DNA of 64,000 bases from contig NZ_MLCL01000093.1 of the NCBI RefSeq assembly GCF_001942625.1, positions 1-64,000 of the forward strand. The letters are read 5' to 3'. Within the stretch, counting starts at the first letter, position 1. The number at the start of each line of letters is the position of its first letter. Source of the DNA: Mycobacterium syngnathidarum (GTDB lineage Bacteria; Actinomycetota; Actinomycetes; Mycobacteriales; Mycobacteriaceae). The position numbers were made by a program, and so were the translations under genes. The notes under the pieces are model-generated. The model saw nothing but the letters and a program-made list of their open reading frames with translations, searched no databases and was not told the origin of the DNA. This document shows positions 36,260 through 44,238 of this stretch, piece by piece.

Positions 36260-37497
36260 GGCGCCACCTTTCCAACCCGAGCACGGGCCATCTCGTACAC
36301 CGATACCGTCTGTGCGGCAACGGATTCCCAACTGAAGACATCGAGTGCCCGCTGTCGCCCGGCGGCGCCGAGCTTGCGGCGCTCCAACGGCGAGTCGAGC
36401 AGTTCACCCAGCACCGCGGTCAGCTCGTCGACGTCGGCCGGGCGCACCAGCCGGGCGCAGGATCCGTCGTCCCCGACCACCTCGGGCAGGGCACCCGTGC
36501 GGCTCGCCACGATCGGGGTGCCACTGGCCATGGCTTCCACCGCGGGCAGTGAAAAGCCCTCGTACAGCGACGGGATGCAGGCCACCTCGGCGGAAGCGAG
36601 CAGCGCGGCGAGTTCCTCGTCGCTCAGCCCACTGGAGCTGTGCACGATGTCGGAAATACCGAGTTCGGCAATGAGTTTCTCGGTCGGACCGTTCGGTTCG
36701 AGCTTGGACACCAACTGCACGTCGAGATCGCGGGCCACCCGCAGCCGGGCCACCGCATGGAGCAGATGACTGACGCCCTTGAGCGGGACATCGGCACTGG
36801 CGATCGCGATGATGCGGCCGCTCACCCGGTGGTCGCTGGGCTTGAACAGTTCGGTGTCCACACCCAGCGGCACGATGTGCAGCTGATCCGGTGTCACCCC
36901 GAAGTCCTCGGCGATGTCGGCGGCAGACGAGGACGACACGGTGAGCAGCTCGGGGATCCTGCGGGCCACCTTCTTCTGCATCTCGGCGAACCCGTACCAG
37001 CGCCGCACCAGTGGCTTGCGCCACCACTTGGCGGCGGCGATCTCGACCACCCGGTCGCGGGTGATCGGGTGGTGCACGGTGGCCACGACCGGCAGGCCGC
37101 TCTCGGCGATCTTCAGCAGCGCCGAGCCCAGGCTCTGGTTGTCGTGCACGACATCGAACTCGTCGCGGCGGTCGGCCAGGATGCGGGCGACGCGCATGGT
37201 GAACGTCCGCGGCTCGGGGAACCCGGCGCTCCACATGGTGGCCAGCTCCAGCGCGTCGATGCCGGAGCGGATCTCGCTGGGCCTGGGCACACGGAAGGGG
37301 TCCGGTTCGCGGTAGAGATCGAGGCTGGGGACCTTGGTCAGTTTGACCCGCGGATCGAGCCCCTCGGGGTAGGGCTGGCCGGAGAACACCTCGACGTCAT
37401 GGCCGAGTTCGGCGAGCCCGCGGCTCAGATAGCGCACGTAGACGCCCTGGCCGCCACAATGGGTCTTGCTCCGATAGGACAGCAACGCGATACGCAT
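36253..37497 (-). CDS. manT: GT4-family glycosyltransferase, probable MMP alpha-1,4-mannosyltransferase ManT
   Basis: A 414-residue GT-B glycosyltransferase of family GT4. The N-terminal acceptor domain begins MRIALLSYRSKTHCGGQGVY and the C-terminal nucleotide-sugar domain carries the EX7E motif EGFSLPAVE (about residue 316) in PSLYEGFSLPAVEAMASGTP. ManT of M. smegmatis (MSMEG_6484) lies in the equivalent region between dps and treS-mak, and extends methylmannose chains with GDP-mannose. The operon with a methyltransferase and an alpha-endomannosidase-like gene supports this. The ATG at 37497 is preceded by a promoter with a TATAGT -10 and a TetR-type palindrome (37567-37584). Confidence 0.8.
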   Translation of the reverse strand: MRIALLSYRSKTHCGGQGVYVRYLSRGLAELGHDVEVFSGQPYPEGLDPRVKLTKVPSLDLYREPDPFRVPRPSEIRSGIDALELATMWSAGFPEPRTFTMRVARILADRRDEFDVVHDNQSLGSALLKIAESGLPVVATVHHPITRDRVVEIAAAKWWRKPLVRRWYGFAEMQKKVARRIPELLTVSSSSAADIAEDFGVTPDQLHIVPLGVDTELFKPSDHRVSGRIIAIASADVPLKGVSHLLHAVARLRVARDLDVQLVSKLEPNGPTEKLIAELGISDIVHSSSGLSDEELAALLASAEVACIPSLYEGFSLPAVEAMASGTPIVASRTGALPEVVGDDGSCARLVRPADVDELTAVLGELLDSPLERRKLGAAGRQRALDVFSWESVAAQTVSVYEMARARVGKVAPC

Positions 37498-37566
37498 AAT
37501 CAGATCACCCGACGGCCGAAATCGTGCTGAGCTGGGAATACACGCTCACGCGTTGACTCCGAACCC

Positions 37567-37589
37567 TCTGGACATGTGTCCAGACTATA
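37567..37589 (-). promoter_or_regulatory. manT promoter -10 abutting a TetR-type palindrome
   Basis: The palindrome TCTGGACA-TG-TGTCCAGA (37567-37584) has perfect 8-bp arms. Directly upstream on the manT strand is TATAGT (37584-37589), a good -10, with TTGCGT 17 bp further as a weak -35. A repressor on the palindrome would cover the transcription start. It is 70 bp before the manT ATG. Confidence 0.62.
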
Positions 37590-37627
37590 GTTTGACCTGC
37601 TAGCCAACGCAACGCGTCGGCCTGCAC

Positions 37628-38083
37628 CTACGCCGGAGGGAAGCCACCCGTGGCAACCGGGCCCCAACGCACCGGCGTGATCCGGATCAGGCACTTGCCC
37701 TGGTCAACCATCGCCTGCCGGTACTCATCCCAATCCGGGTGTTCACCGGCGACCGCGCGAAAGTAGTCGACCAGCGGCTCCACCGCCTCCGGGAGCCCGA
37801 TCACCTCGGCATCGCCGTCGACTTGTACGTACGGTCCGTTGAACTCCTCGGACAGCACGGTCACGCTGGCACGGGGTGTACGCCGACAGTTGGCGGCTTT
37901 CGCCCGCTGCGGGTAGCTCGCGATCACGATGCGGCCCCGATCATCCACCCCGCCCGTCACCGGGGAGGTCTGCAGCGAGCCGTCGGCGCGGAACGTGGTG
38001 AGCACCATGTGGTGTCGCGGTCGCACGAAGTTCAGGAGTTCGTCGATACCCACTCGGTCAGCGGTCGCATACTTTCGGGCCAT
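37628..38083 (-). CDS. PPOX-class (F420/FMN split-barrel) oxidoreductase
   Basis: A 151-residue single-domain split-barrel protein: ELLNFVRPRHHMVLTTFRADGSLQTSPVTGG (about residues 14-44, in pieces), IVIASYPQRAKAANCRRTPRASVTVL and FNGPYVQVDGDAEVIG are typical of actinobacterial PPOX enzymes that use F420 (TIGR03618-like). It would act as a small F420-dependent reductase or biliverdin/quinone-type reductase; the substrate is unknown. ATG 38083 is preferred over the longer frame. It overlaps the upstream peptidase-like gene end by 26 nt, so both lie in one unit. The manT promoter region follows downstream of its stop. Confidence 0.85.
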   Translation of the reverse strand: MARKYATADRVGIDELLNFVRPRHHMVLTTFRADGSLQTSPVTGGVDDRGRIVIASYPQRAKAANCRRTPRASVTVLSEEFNGPYVQVDGDAEVIGLPEAVEPLVDYFRAVAGEHPDWDEYRQAMVDQGKCLIRITPVRWGPVATGGFPPA

Positions 38084-38621
38084 GCTTCGACGGTAGGACA
38101 AAGGCGAAGGGCCGGGGGAAACCCAGCCCGGTCAGCCGAGCACCCCGCACGGCCGCGACATCGGTCGGCACCACCGTGCCCGACGACGGCTCGTAACACT
38201 GCAGAACCTCACCGGTGGCCCCGGCGAGCAAAACCCAGTGCCGCGGGATGCCGCGCTCACCGACCAGCATCGGAACCGGCCACCCTTCCGTGACGGCGCG
38301 AAGCACATCCGACAGCGAGTCGCGGGTGCCGCGGAAGAGCCGCCACCGGTATGTCACCGACCGTTTCCCACTGCGGTGGGTCAGAGCGCGCGCCATTCCG
38401 GCGGGCGTGGTGCCCAGCCGCCGGGGCCAAATCCGGTTGACGGCAGCGTGAATTCGGCCCTGCTCGGCGGCGAACCACGCCGGGCCGTCCGGGTGCAACA
38501 ACTCCGCGCGGTAGGCGTGGTCCATCATGGCGCCGGCCACCAGCGCGACCGTCGGGCCGCAAGTGACCCCGTCGCGCTGCCGCAGCCCAAGGGCCGCCAC
38601 CAAGCGATCAATTTCTGCCAT
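38058..38621 (-). CDS. C39-like papain-fold protein (candidate)
   Basis: A 187-residue protein from ATG 38621. A candidate Cys-His-Asn/Asp arrangement is visible: DGVTCGPTVALVAGAMM with Cys about residue 20, GIPRHWVLLAGATGEVLQCYEPSSG with His about 140 and a following acidic/Asn position, and GWPVPMLVGERG before it. This order resembles C39-type bacteriocin-processing or papain-like cysteine peptidases. There is no signal peptide, so it would act in the cytoplasm. The assignment is tentative. It is coupled to the PPOX gene (26-nt overlap) and divergent from a small secreted protein gene. Confidence 0.6.
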   Translation of the reverse strand: MAEIDRLVAALGLRQRDGVTCGPTVALVAGAMMDHAYRAELLHPDGPAWFAAEQGRIHAAVNRIWPRRLGTTPAGMARALTHRSGKRSVTYRWRLFRGTRDSLSDVLRAVTEGWPVPMLVGERGIPRHWVLLAGATGEVLQCYEPSSGTVVPTDVAAVRGARLTGLGFPRPFAFVLPSKHGPKVCDR

Positions 38622-38698
38622 TGGAACTAAAGCGCCTGAGCTGCTGGTTTGAACCGATATCTGGCAGCGTAACGAATAGCGTGGAAGAGGACAGTCCA

Positions 38699-38989
38699 GT
38701 GCGAAACACATTCGGAAGGTCTCGGATCGCCGCCGCGGCGGCAGGCGTTGCGGTGGCGGCCATCATCGGGTCGGCCGGACCGGCCGCGGCCGCGCCCAAC
38801 GGCCCCAGTAATGCCGAGCAGACCATCAGACAGCTTGAGTCCCAGGGCTACACGGTGGTGGTCAACCGTCTCGGTTCGTCACCGCTGAAGCAGGCCTCCG
38901 TGGTCGCCATACGACCGGGACCGAACTTCAGCCGCACCGACACCCTGAGCGCCGTCACCACCCGCACGGTGTACGTCGACGTCAAGTAG
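38699..38989 (+). CDS. Small secreted protein, unknown
   Basis: A 96-residue precursor: signal peptide RNTFGRSRIAAAAAGVAVAA followed by an APAAAAAP-like cleavage region (SAGPAAAAPNGPS), then a mature domain of about 63 residues including AEQTIRQLESQGYTVVVNRLG and SPLKQASVVAIRPG and ending TVYVDVK. No Cys or membrane segment remains. The GTG 38699 has a GGAAGAGGA ribosome-binding site 7 nt upstream; an earlier in-frame GTG (38681) overlaps that site. A short secreted mycobacterial family without a known role. Confidence 0.78.
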   Translation: MRNTFGRSRIAAAAAGVAVAAIIGSAGPAAAAPNGPSNAEQTIRQLESQGYTVVVNRLGSSPLKQASVVAIRPGPNFSRTDTLSAVTTRTVYVDVK

Positions 38990-39025
38990 CAGACAGCGGG
39001 CGCCATCGGCATCGATAATGGCTCG

Positions 39026-39820
39026 ATGGCGGTGAGAATGGACGAGCTCCTGGGCGGCAAGCTGGGCGCCCTGCGATACCAGCCCACTGCCAAGCGAATT
39101 CGGGTGTGCCTGGGCGGCGAGCCCGTGGCCGACACTGCCGCGGCGGTGCTGATCTGGGAGCCGCGGCGGGTGGTGCCGACGTACGCGGTACCGCGTTCGG
39201 CGTTGACGGCGCAACTTGTTCCGGCCGGCGGGGATGTGGGCGACGACGAGATCCCCGGTTTCCTGGACCCGTCGGTGCCGTTCACCGCGCACACCTGTCC
39301 GGGAACGGCGTTCGACGTCATCGCCGGTGAGGAAACCGGTGCGGCCGCAGCATTTCGGCCGGACGACCCGGAGTTGGCCGACTACGTGATCCTGGACTTC
39401 GCGACGTTCGAGTGGCGCGAGGAGGACGAGCCGATCGTCGCGCATCCGCACGATCCGTTCCACCGGATCGATGTCCGGCGCAGCCGTCGACGGGTCCGCA
39501 TCGAGCTCGACGGGCGGGTGTTGGCCGAATCCTGCAGTCCCATGGCGCTATTCGAGACCGGACTGCCCACCCGCCACTACCTTCCCCGCGAAGACGTGGC
39601 TGCCGTCCTCGATGTCAGCGACACCGTCACATATTGCGCGTACAAGGGCCGGGCCACCTACTATTCGCCGCCCGGCGGGCCCGCCGATCTGGCTTGGTCG
39701 TATCACGAGCCGCTGATCGACGCGGTGCCGGTCCGCGATCACATCTGCTTCTTCGACGAGCGGGTCGATGTATTCCTCGACGGGGAACGCATGCAGCGAC
39801 CCAGCACTGCGTGGAGCTGA
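39026..39820 (+). CDS. Double DUF427 protein
   Basis: A 264-residue protein with two DUF427-like domains, about residues 15-120 and 140-255. The first has VCLGGEPVADTAAAVLIWE and the second VRIELDGRVLAESCSPMALFE, LPTRHYLPREDV, TVTYCAYKGRATYYS and LAWSYHEPL. The second domain keeps the signature residues better than the first. Function unknown. It begins 36 bp after the small secreted gene and ends 82 bp before the membrane cassette. A single-domain relative lies at 23368. Confidence 0.82.
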   Translation: MAVRMDELLGGKLGALRYQPTAKRIRVCLGGEPVADTAAAVLIWEPRRVVPTYAVPRSALTAQLVPAGGDVGDDEIPGFLDPSVPFTAHTCPGTAFDVIAGEETGAAAAFRPDDPELADYVILDFATFEWREEDEPIVAHPHDPFHRIDVRRSRRRVRIELDGRVLAESCSPMALFETGLPTRHYLPREDVAAVLDVSDTVTYCAYKGRATYYSPPGGPADLAWSYHEPLIDAVPVRDHICFFDERVDVFLDGERMQRPSTAWS

Positions 39821-39902
39821 CCGAGCCGACCGAACGTCTGTTTCGACCGGCCCACTTCTGGCAACATCAGTCACCGACACCACAGTCGGCTGACCGGAGG
39901 TC

Positions 39903-41735
39903 ATGATGGGCTCGTCCGATGTCACGCTCACCGCAGCCGCCGGGACCGAAGGCGGTGGTGCCGCGCTCGATCAGGTGATCGGGATGTCGGTGGTCGCCCT
40001 GATCGTCACGGTCGCACTGCTGTGGATCGGCTACCTGCACCGCAACCGACGCATCACCTGGCTGAACAACTTCGCCGAGTGGCTGGGACGCAAGTTCCAC
40101 CGGCCGCCGTGGGTCGCGTTGCAGGTGTTCCTGTTCACCGCGACGATCATCTGCGCGCTGTTCGGTTTCATCTGGGATGTCAGCCTGCACATCGGCAAGG
40201 GACGTGACGAGGGCCCCCTGGCCAACCCCGCGCACTACTTCATCCTGATCGGGCTGTTCCTGCTGTTCATCGCCGGGTCGATGGCCATCGTGCTGCCCTA
40301 CGACAAGCCTGGGCCCGCCGCCATCCGGATCACCCGGACCTGGTACGCCCCCGTGGGCGGGGTGCTGATGGCGTTGTGCGGGCTCTACGCTCTCATCGGA
40401 TTTCCGCTCGACGACATCTGGCACCGCATCTTCGGCCAGGACGTCACACTTTGGGGCCCAACACATTTGATGCTGATCGGCGGGGCCGGCCTGTCTCTGA
40501 TCACCGTGCTGTTGCTGGAACACGAAGGCCGTGTCGCGATGGGGCCCGAGGGCATGGCCGAGGACAGCAAGTTCAACAAGTTTCTCTATTTCCTCTCGTT
40601 CGGCGGTCTGTTCATCGGTCTCTCGGTGTTCCAGATCGAGTACGACTTCGGCGTCGAGCAGTTCCGGCTCGTGCTGCAGCCGATGATGATCGCGGCCGCG
40701 GCCGCACTGGCGGCCGTCGCGGCCCGGCTGGTGCTCGGCCCGGGTGCGGCGTTGATCGCCGCCGGGTTCGCCATCGCCTTGCGCGGGGCCGTGGCCTTGA
40801 TCGTCGGGCCGGTTCTGGGTGCGCCGACGAGTTGGTTCGCGCTCTACCTCGGTCCGGCCCTGGTGGTCGAACTCCTCGCACTGACCCCACTCGTCAAGCG
40901 GCCCATCCTTTTCGGTGCGGTCGGTGGGCTCGGGGTGGGCACCGTCGGGCTGTGGCTGGAGTCGTTGTGGATCGGCGCGGTCTATCACTACCCGTGGCCC
41001 ACCAGCATGTGGGGCGAAGCGCTGGCCATGGCAATCCCGGTGGCCGTCGCGATGGGCCTGTGCGGCGCGCTGCTCGCCCTGGTGCTCACCGGCCAACCGC
41101 TGCCCCGCCCCGCGGTGGGGATTTCCGTCGTGGTGGTCACCGTCCTGGTGATCGGCGGTGCGGTGGCCAACGGGTTACGCACCGAAGTCCCGCAAAACGC
41201 CAGCGCCACCATCACTTTGACGGACCTGCCGGCCCCGGACGGGCAGCGCGTGGCCTCCGCCGACGTCCAGATCACCCCGGTCGACCTGGTCGGTGACGAT
41301 CCGGAGTGGGTGTCGATCCTGGCGTGGCAGGGCGGCCTGGCCGACCACCGCGGTCTGGTGATCAACCGTTTGGAGCAGGTCGGCCCAGGCCACTACCGCT
41401 CGACGCAGCCCATCCCGGTGTCGGGCACCTGGAAGACCCTGCTGCGCGTGCAGGACGGAACCACCATGGCCGGGGTGCCGATCTACCTGCCCGCCGATCC
41501 CGGCATCGGCGCCGCCGAGACCCCGGCGTTGACCTCCAGCAACCGGGAGTTCGTGCAGGAGATCACGATCCTGCAGCGCGAACGCAATCTCGATCACCCG
41601 TCGTGGCTCTTCAACGCGGCGTCGCTGGTGGTCCTGGTGTGCACATTGATCCTGATCGCCGGGCTGACCTGGGGTGCGGGCCGGATCAATGCCCGAGAGC
41701 TGGCCGCCGGCCGTGAACCCGCTGGACACCCATGA
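39903..41735 (+). CDS. Polytopic membrane protein with C-terminal YtkA/FixH-like domain
   Basis: A 610-residue protein with about twelve membrane helices over residues 25-425 and one more near the end (about 572-592). Between them is a periplasmic beta domain (about 430-540) with a GHYRSTQPIPVSGTWKTLLRV pattern (in pieces) like YtkA/FixH domains. Several His residues sit near membrane edges: SLHIGKGRD, NPAHYF, GPTHLM and VYHYPWPT. Such domains accompany copper or cytochrome oxidase assembly proteins, so a metal role is possible but unproven. It is the first of four overlapping genes; ATG 39903 has GGAGG 4 nt upstream. I do not recognise a named family. Confidence 0.75.
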   Translation: MMGSSDVTLTAAAGTEGGGAALDQVIGMSVVALIVTVALLWIGYLHRNRRITWLNNFAEWLGRKFHRPPWVALQVFLFTATIICALFGFIWDVSLHIGKGRDEGPLANPAHYFILIGLFLLFIAGSMAIVLPYDKPGPAAIRITRTWYAPVGGVLMALCGLYALIGFPLDDIWHRIFGQDVTLWGPTHLMLIGGAGLSLITVLLLEHEGRVAMGPEGMAEDSKFNKFLYFLSFGGLFIGLSVFQIEYDFGVEQFRLVLQPMMIAAAAALAAVAARLVLGPGAALIAAGFAIALRGAVALIVGPVLGAPTSWFALYLGPALVVELLALTPLVKRPILFGAVGGLGVGTVGLWLESLWIGAVYHYPWPTSMWGEALAMAIPVAVAMGLCGALLALVLTGQPLPRPAVGISVVVVTVLVIGGAVANGLRTEVPQNASATITLTDLPAPDGQRVASADVQITPVDLVGDDPEWVSILAWQGGLADHRGLVINRLEQVGPGHYRSTQPIPVSGTWKTLLRVQDGTTMAGVPIYLPADPGIGAAETPALTSSNREFVQEITILQRERNLDHPSWLFNAASLVVLVCTLILIAGLTWGAGRINARELAAGREPAGHP

Positions 41736-41938
41736 TCGATCCGACCCGCTTCCAGGCCGACCACACGCTGCTGTTGGCGTTGCCGGCCTTCGCCCCGGCG
41801 GTCGTCGTGGTGGGTGTCGTGGTGTACGTCGCCATGCGGGACCGCCGCGGTGGGCCGCGTCCTGACGACAGCCGCGAACCCGAAGAAGACGTTCGAGATG
41901 AAGGTGTCGACGACTCAGGCGAAGATGGTTCACCGTGA
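41732..41938 (+). CDS. Small single-helix membrane protein of the cassette
   Basis: A 68-residue protein with one hydrophobic helix (about residues 14-35, LALPAFAPAVVVVGVVVYVAM in pieces) and a strongly acidic C-terminal tail (DSREPEEDVRDEGVDDSGEDG). It begins inside the previous stop (ATGA, 4-nt overlap) and ends inside the next start (GTGA), so it is locked into the four-gene unit. The short polar tail could link the two larger membrane proteins. No family is recognised. Confidence 0.72.
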   Translation: MIDPTRFQADHTLLLALPAFAPAVVVVGVVVYVAMRDRRGGPRPDDSREPEEDVRDEGVDDSGEDGSP

Positions 41939-42375
41939 TCAACCTCAAAAGCAGTGTCATCGTCCTGGCGTCCGCTCTCGCCCTGGTGACGGCCGGTTGT
42001 GGCGGCTCCGGCGATCCTCAGAAGTCCGAAGGTGCAGCCGATTCGGCCACCCCTTCGGCGACCACGGTCAATCCGTCGGACATGACCAACGAGCAGCAGG
42101 CACCGGCCCGGCTGCTGATCGACGTCACGATCAAGAGCGGTGAGGTCAACCCGACGAACCAACGGCTGCAAGGCAAGGTCGGTGAGCCGATCGTGGTGCG
42201 GGTGAACAGCGATGCCGCCGATGAGCTGCACGTGCACTCCAATCCCGAGCACACTTTCAAGATCGAGCCACGCAACGGCCAGCAGTTCCAGTTCACCGTC
42301 GACGTGCCCGGCACGGTCGACATCGAGCTGCATCAGCTGAACCGCACGATCGCCAGCGTGCAAGTGCAACAGTGA
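41935..42375 (+). CDS. Cupredoxin-like lipoprotein
   Basis: A 146-residue lipoprotein precursor: NLKSSVIVLASALALVTAGC with the lipobox VTAGC (Cys about residue 22). After a Ser/Ala/Asp-rich linker the mature domain (about 55-146) has cupredoxin-like strands: LLIDVTIKSGEVNP, GEPIVVRVNSDAADELHVHS, FKIEPRNGQQFQFTVDVPG and VDIELHQLNRTIASVQV. The canonical copper ligands are not complete (no Cys near the HQL motif), so metal binding is open. GTG start overlaps the upstream gene by 4 nt, and its own stop overlaps the next GTG by 4 nt. Confidence 0.78.
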   Translation: MINLKSSVIVLASALALVTAGCGGSGDPQKSEGAADSATPSATTVNPSDMTNEQQAPARLLIDVTIKSGEVNPTNQRLQGKVGEPIVVRVNSDAADELHVHSNPEHTFKIEPRNGQQFQFTVDVPGTVDIELHQLNRTIASVQVQQ

Positions 42376-43658
42376 CTCCCCCGTCGACCGCTCTCCTGGC
42401 CCACGGTCTGGGCGGCTCGACCGATCTCCCGATCCCCTACACCTACGCACTGATCGGTGCGGCGTGGACGCTCACCTTCACCTTCGCGGTGGTGGCGCTG
42501 GCCTGGCGGCAGCCCCGGTTCGATGCGGACAAGCCGGGTTTACCGCTGCCGTCGTGGGTGACGACGACACTGGACTCCGCCGCGACGCGCTGGGGCCTGG
42601 GTGTGCTCTCGCTGGTCTTGACCGGGTGGGTGGCCTACACCGCGTTCACCCGGCCGGCCGCCGTCAACCCGCTGCCCAGCGTCTTCTACGTCCTGTTGTG
42701 GGTGGGGCTGGTAGCGGTCTCGGTGTTGTTCGGCCCGGTGTGGCGGCTGATCTCACCGGTGCGCGCGGTGTGCCGCTTCCTGCCGGGAAGGCACGCCCGG
42801 CGCTATCCGGAGCGGATCGGCTATTGGCCGGCGGCCGCCGGCCTGTTCGCCTTCGTCTGGCTGGAGCTGGCCAGCCCCGATCCGGGATCGGTTGCGGCCA
42901 TTCGTAACTGGCTCCTGATCTACCTGGTGGTGACGCTCACCGGCGCCGTGTGCTGCGGAACGCGGTGGCCGGAGAGCGCCGACCCGTTCGAGGTGTACAG
43001 CACGGTGGTGTCCAAGCTGTCGCCACTGCGCCGCCACGACGGGCGGATGGTGCTGGGCAACCCGTTCGATCATCTGCCCTCGCTGCCGGTGCGGCCCGGG
43101 CTGGTCGCGGTGCTGGCGGTACTGCTGGGCTCGACCGCGTTCGACAGCTTCTCGGCAATGCCCCAGTGGCGCAACTTCGTCGACGCACATTCAGGATCTC
43201 CGTTGGGCGCCAGTCTGATCCGTACCGGGGGGCTTCTGGTGTTCGCCGCCACGGTGGCCGTCACATTCTGGACGGCCACCCGTACCACCGGCGGGGTCGA
43301 TCGCCGACTTCGGCGCGAGCTGCCAGGGCTGATGGCCCATTCCCTGATCCCGATCGTCGTCGGCTACGTGTTCGCGCACTACCTGTCCTATCTCGTGGAG
43401 CGCGGCCAGCAGGCGGTGATCTTGCTGTTCGGGCTCCATGACGTGCAGGTGAGCTACTTTCTGTCGGCCCACCCGACGCTGCTGGCCACCCTGAAGGTCG
43501 GGTTCGTGCTGGCCGGTCACGTTGCCGGAGTGATCGCCGCGCACGATCGGGCACTGCGCCTGCTGCCGAGACAACATCAGCTCACCGGCCAGCTCGCGAC
43601 GATGCTGGTGATGGTCGGCTATACGTTCACCGGGCTGTACCTGCTGTTCGGCGGGTAG
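42372..43658 (+). CDS. Polytopic membrane protein (FedB / fenitrothion-hydrolase-like annotation group)
   Basis: A 428-residue integral membrane protein with about ten hydrophobic helices. The start HGLGGSTDLPIPYTYALIG and the His/Trp-rich loops (FLPGRHARRYPERIGYW, FAHYLSYLVERGQQ, RQHQLTGQLATML) recall actinobacterial proteins often named fenitrothion hydrolase or FedB by transfer; that name is not evidence of activity. It ends 10 nt before pncA. As last gene of a four-gene overlapping cassette it probably works with the 610-residue protein and the lipoprotein. The membrane insertion is clear; the role is not. Confidence 0.75.
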   Translation: MTPPSTALLAHGLGGSTDLPIPYTYALIGAAWTLTFTFAVVALAWRQPRFDADKPGLPLPSWVTTTLDSAATRWGLGVLSLVLTGWVAYTAFTRPAAVNPLPSVFYVLLWVGLVAVSVLFGPVWRLISPVRAVCRFLPGRHARRYPERIGYWPAAAGLFAFVWLELASPDPGSVAAIRNWLLIYLVVTLTGAVCCGTRWPESADPFEVYSTVVSKLSPLRRHDGRMVLGNPFDHLPSLPVRPGLVAVLAVLLGSTAFDSFSAMPQWRNFVDAHSGSPLGASLIRTGGLLVFAATVAVTFWTATRTTGGVDRRLRRELPGLMAHSLIPIVVGYVFAHYLSYLVERGQQAVILLFGLHDVQVSYFLSAHPTLLATLKVGFVLAGHVAGVIAAHDRALRLLPRQHQLTGQLATMLVMVGYTFTGLYLLFGG

Positions 43659-43668
43659 CGTCGGGTTC

Positions 43669-44238
43669 ATGCAGATGTCCAAGCAGGCTCGGGCACTCAT
43701 CGTCGTCGACGTGCAGAACGATTTCTGCGAAGGCGGCTCGCTGGCGGTCGCCGGTGGTGCGGCGGTGGCACGCGACATCAGCGCATTGCTGGCCACCGAC
43801 CACGGGTACGACCACGTGGTGGCCACCAAGGATTTCCACATCGACCCGGGTGACCATTTCTCCGACACCCCCGATTACCGGACGTCATGGCCGCGGCACT
43901 GCGTGGCCGAAACCCCGGGGGCGGCTTTTCATCCCGATTTCGATCCGACCGCGGTCGAGGCGGTGTTCGAGAAGGGACACCATTCGGCGGCCTACAGCGG
44001 TTTCGAGGGTGTCGATGACTCTGGTACGACGCTCGCGGACTGGCTGAGTCTGCGGGGCGTCGAGGCGGTGGACGTGGTCGGTATCGCCACCGACTACTGC
44101 GTCGCGGCCACCGCCTCAGACGCGGTCAAGGCCGGGCTGCGCACCCGCGTGCTGACCGGCCTGACCGCCGGAGTCGCCCCGGAGAGCTCAACGGCGGCAA
44201 TCGATCAACTCCGAAGAGCCGGGGTCCAGATCAGCTAG
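43669..44238 (+). CDS. pncA: Nicotinamidase/pyrazinamidase
   Basis: A 189-residue PncA: nicotinamide to nicotinic acid in NAD salvage, and activation of pyrazinamide. The catalytic triad is visible: Asp in VDVQNDFC, Lys in VFEKGHHS and Cys in VGIATDYCVAATASD. Metal ligands lie in ATKDFHIDPGDHFSD and WPRHC. Alignment by eye to M. tuberculosis PncA is continuous. ATG 43669 or 43675 could start it. It begins 10 nt after the membrane cassette and may be read through from it. Its end overlaps the convergent crotonase gene by 8 nt. Confidence 0.95.
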   Translation: MQMSKQARALIVVDVQNDFCEGGSLAVAGGAAVARDISALLATDHGYDHVVATKDFHIDPGDHFSDTPDYRTSWPRHCVAETPGAAFHPDFDPTAVEAVFEKGHHSAAYSGFEGVDDSGTTLADWLSLRGVEAVDVVGIATDYCVAATASDAVKAGLRTRVLTGLTAGVAPESSTAAIDQLRRAGVQIS

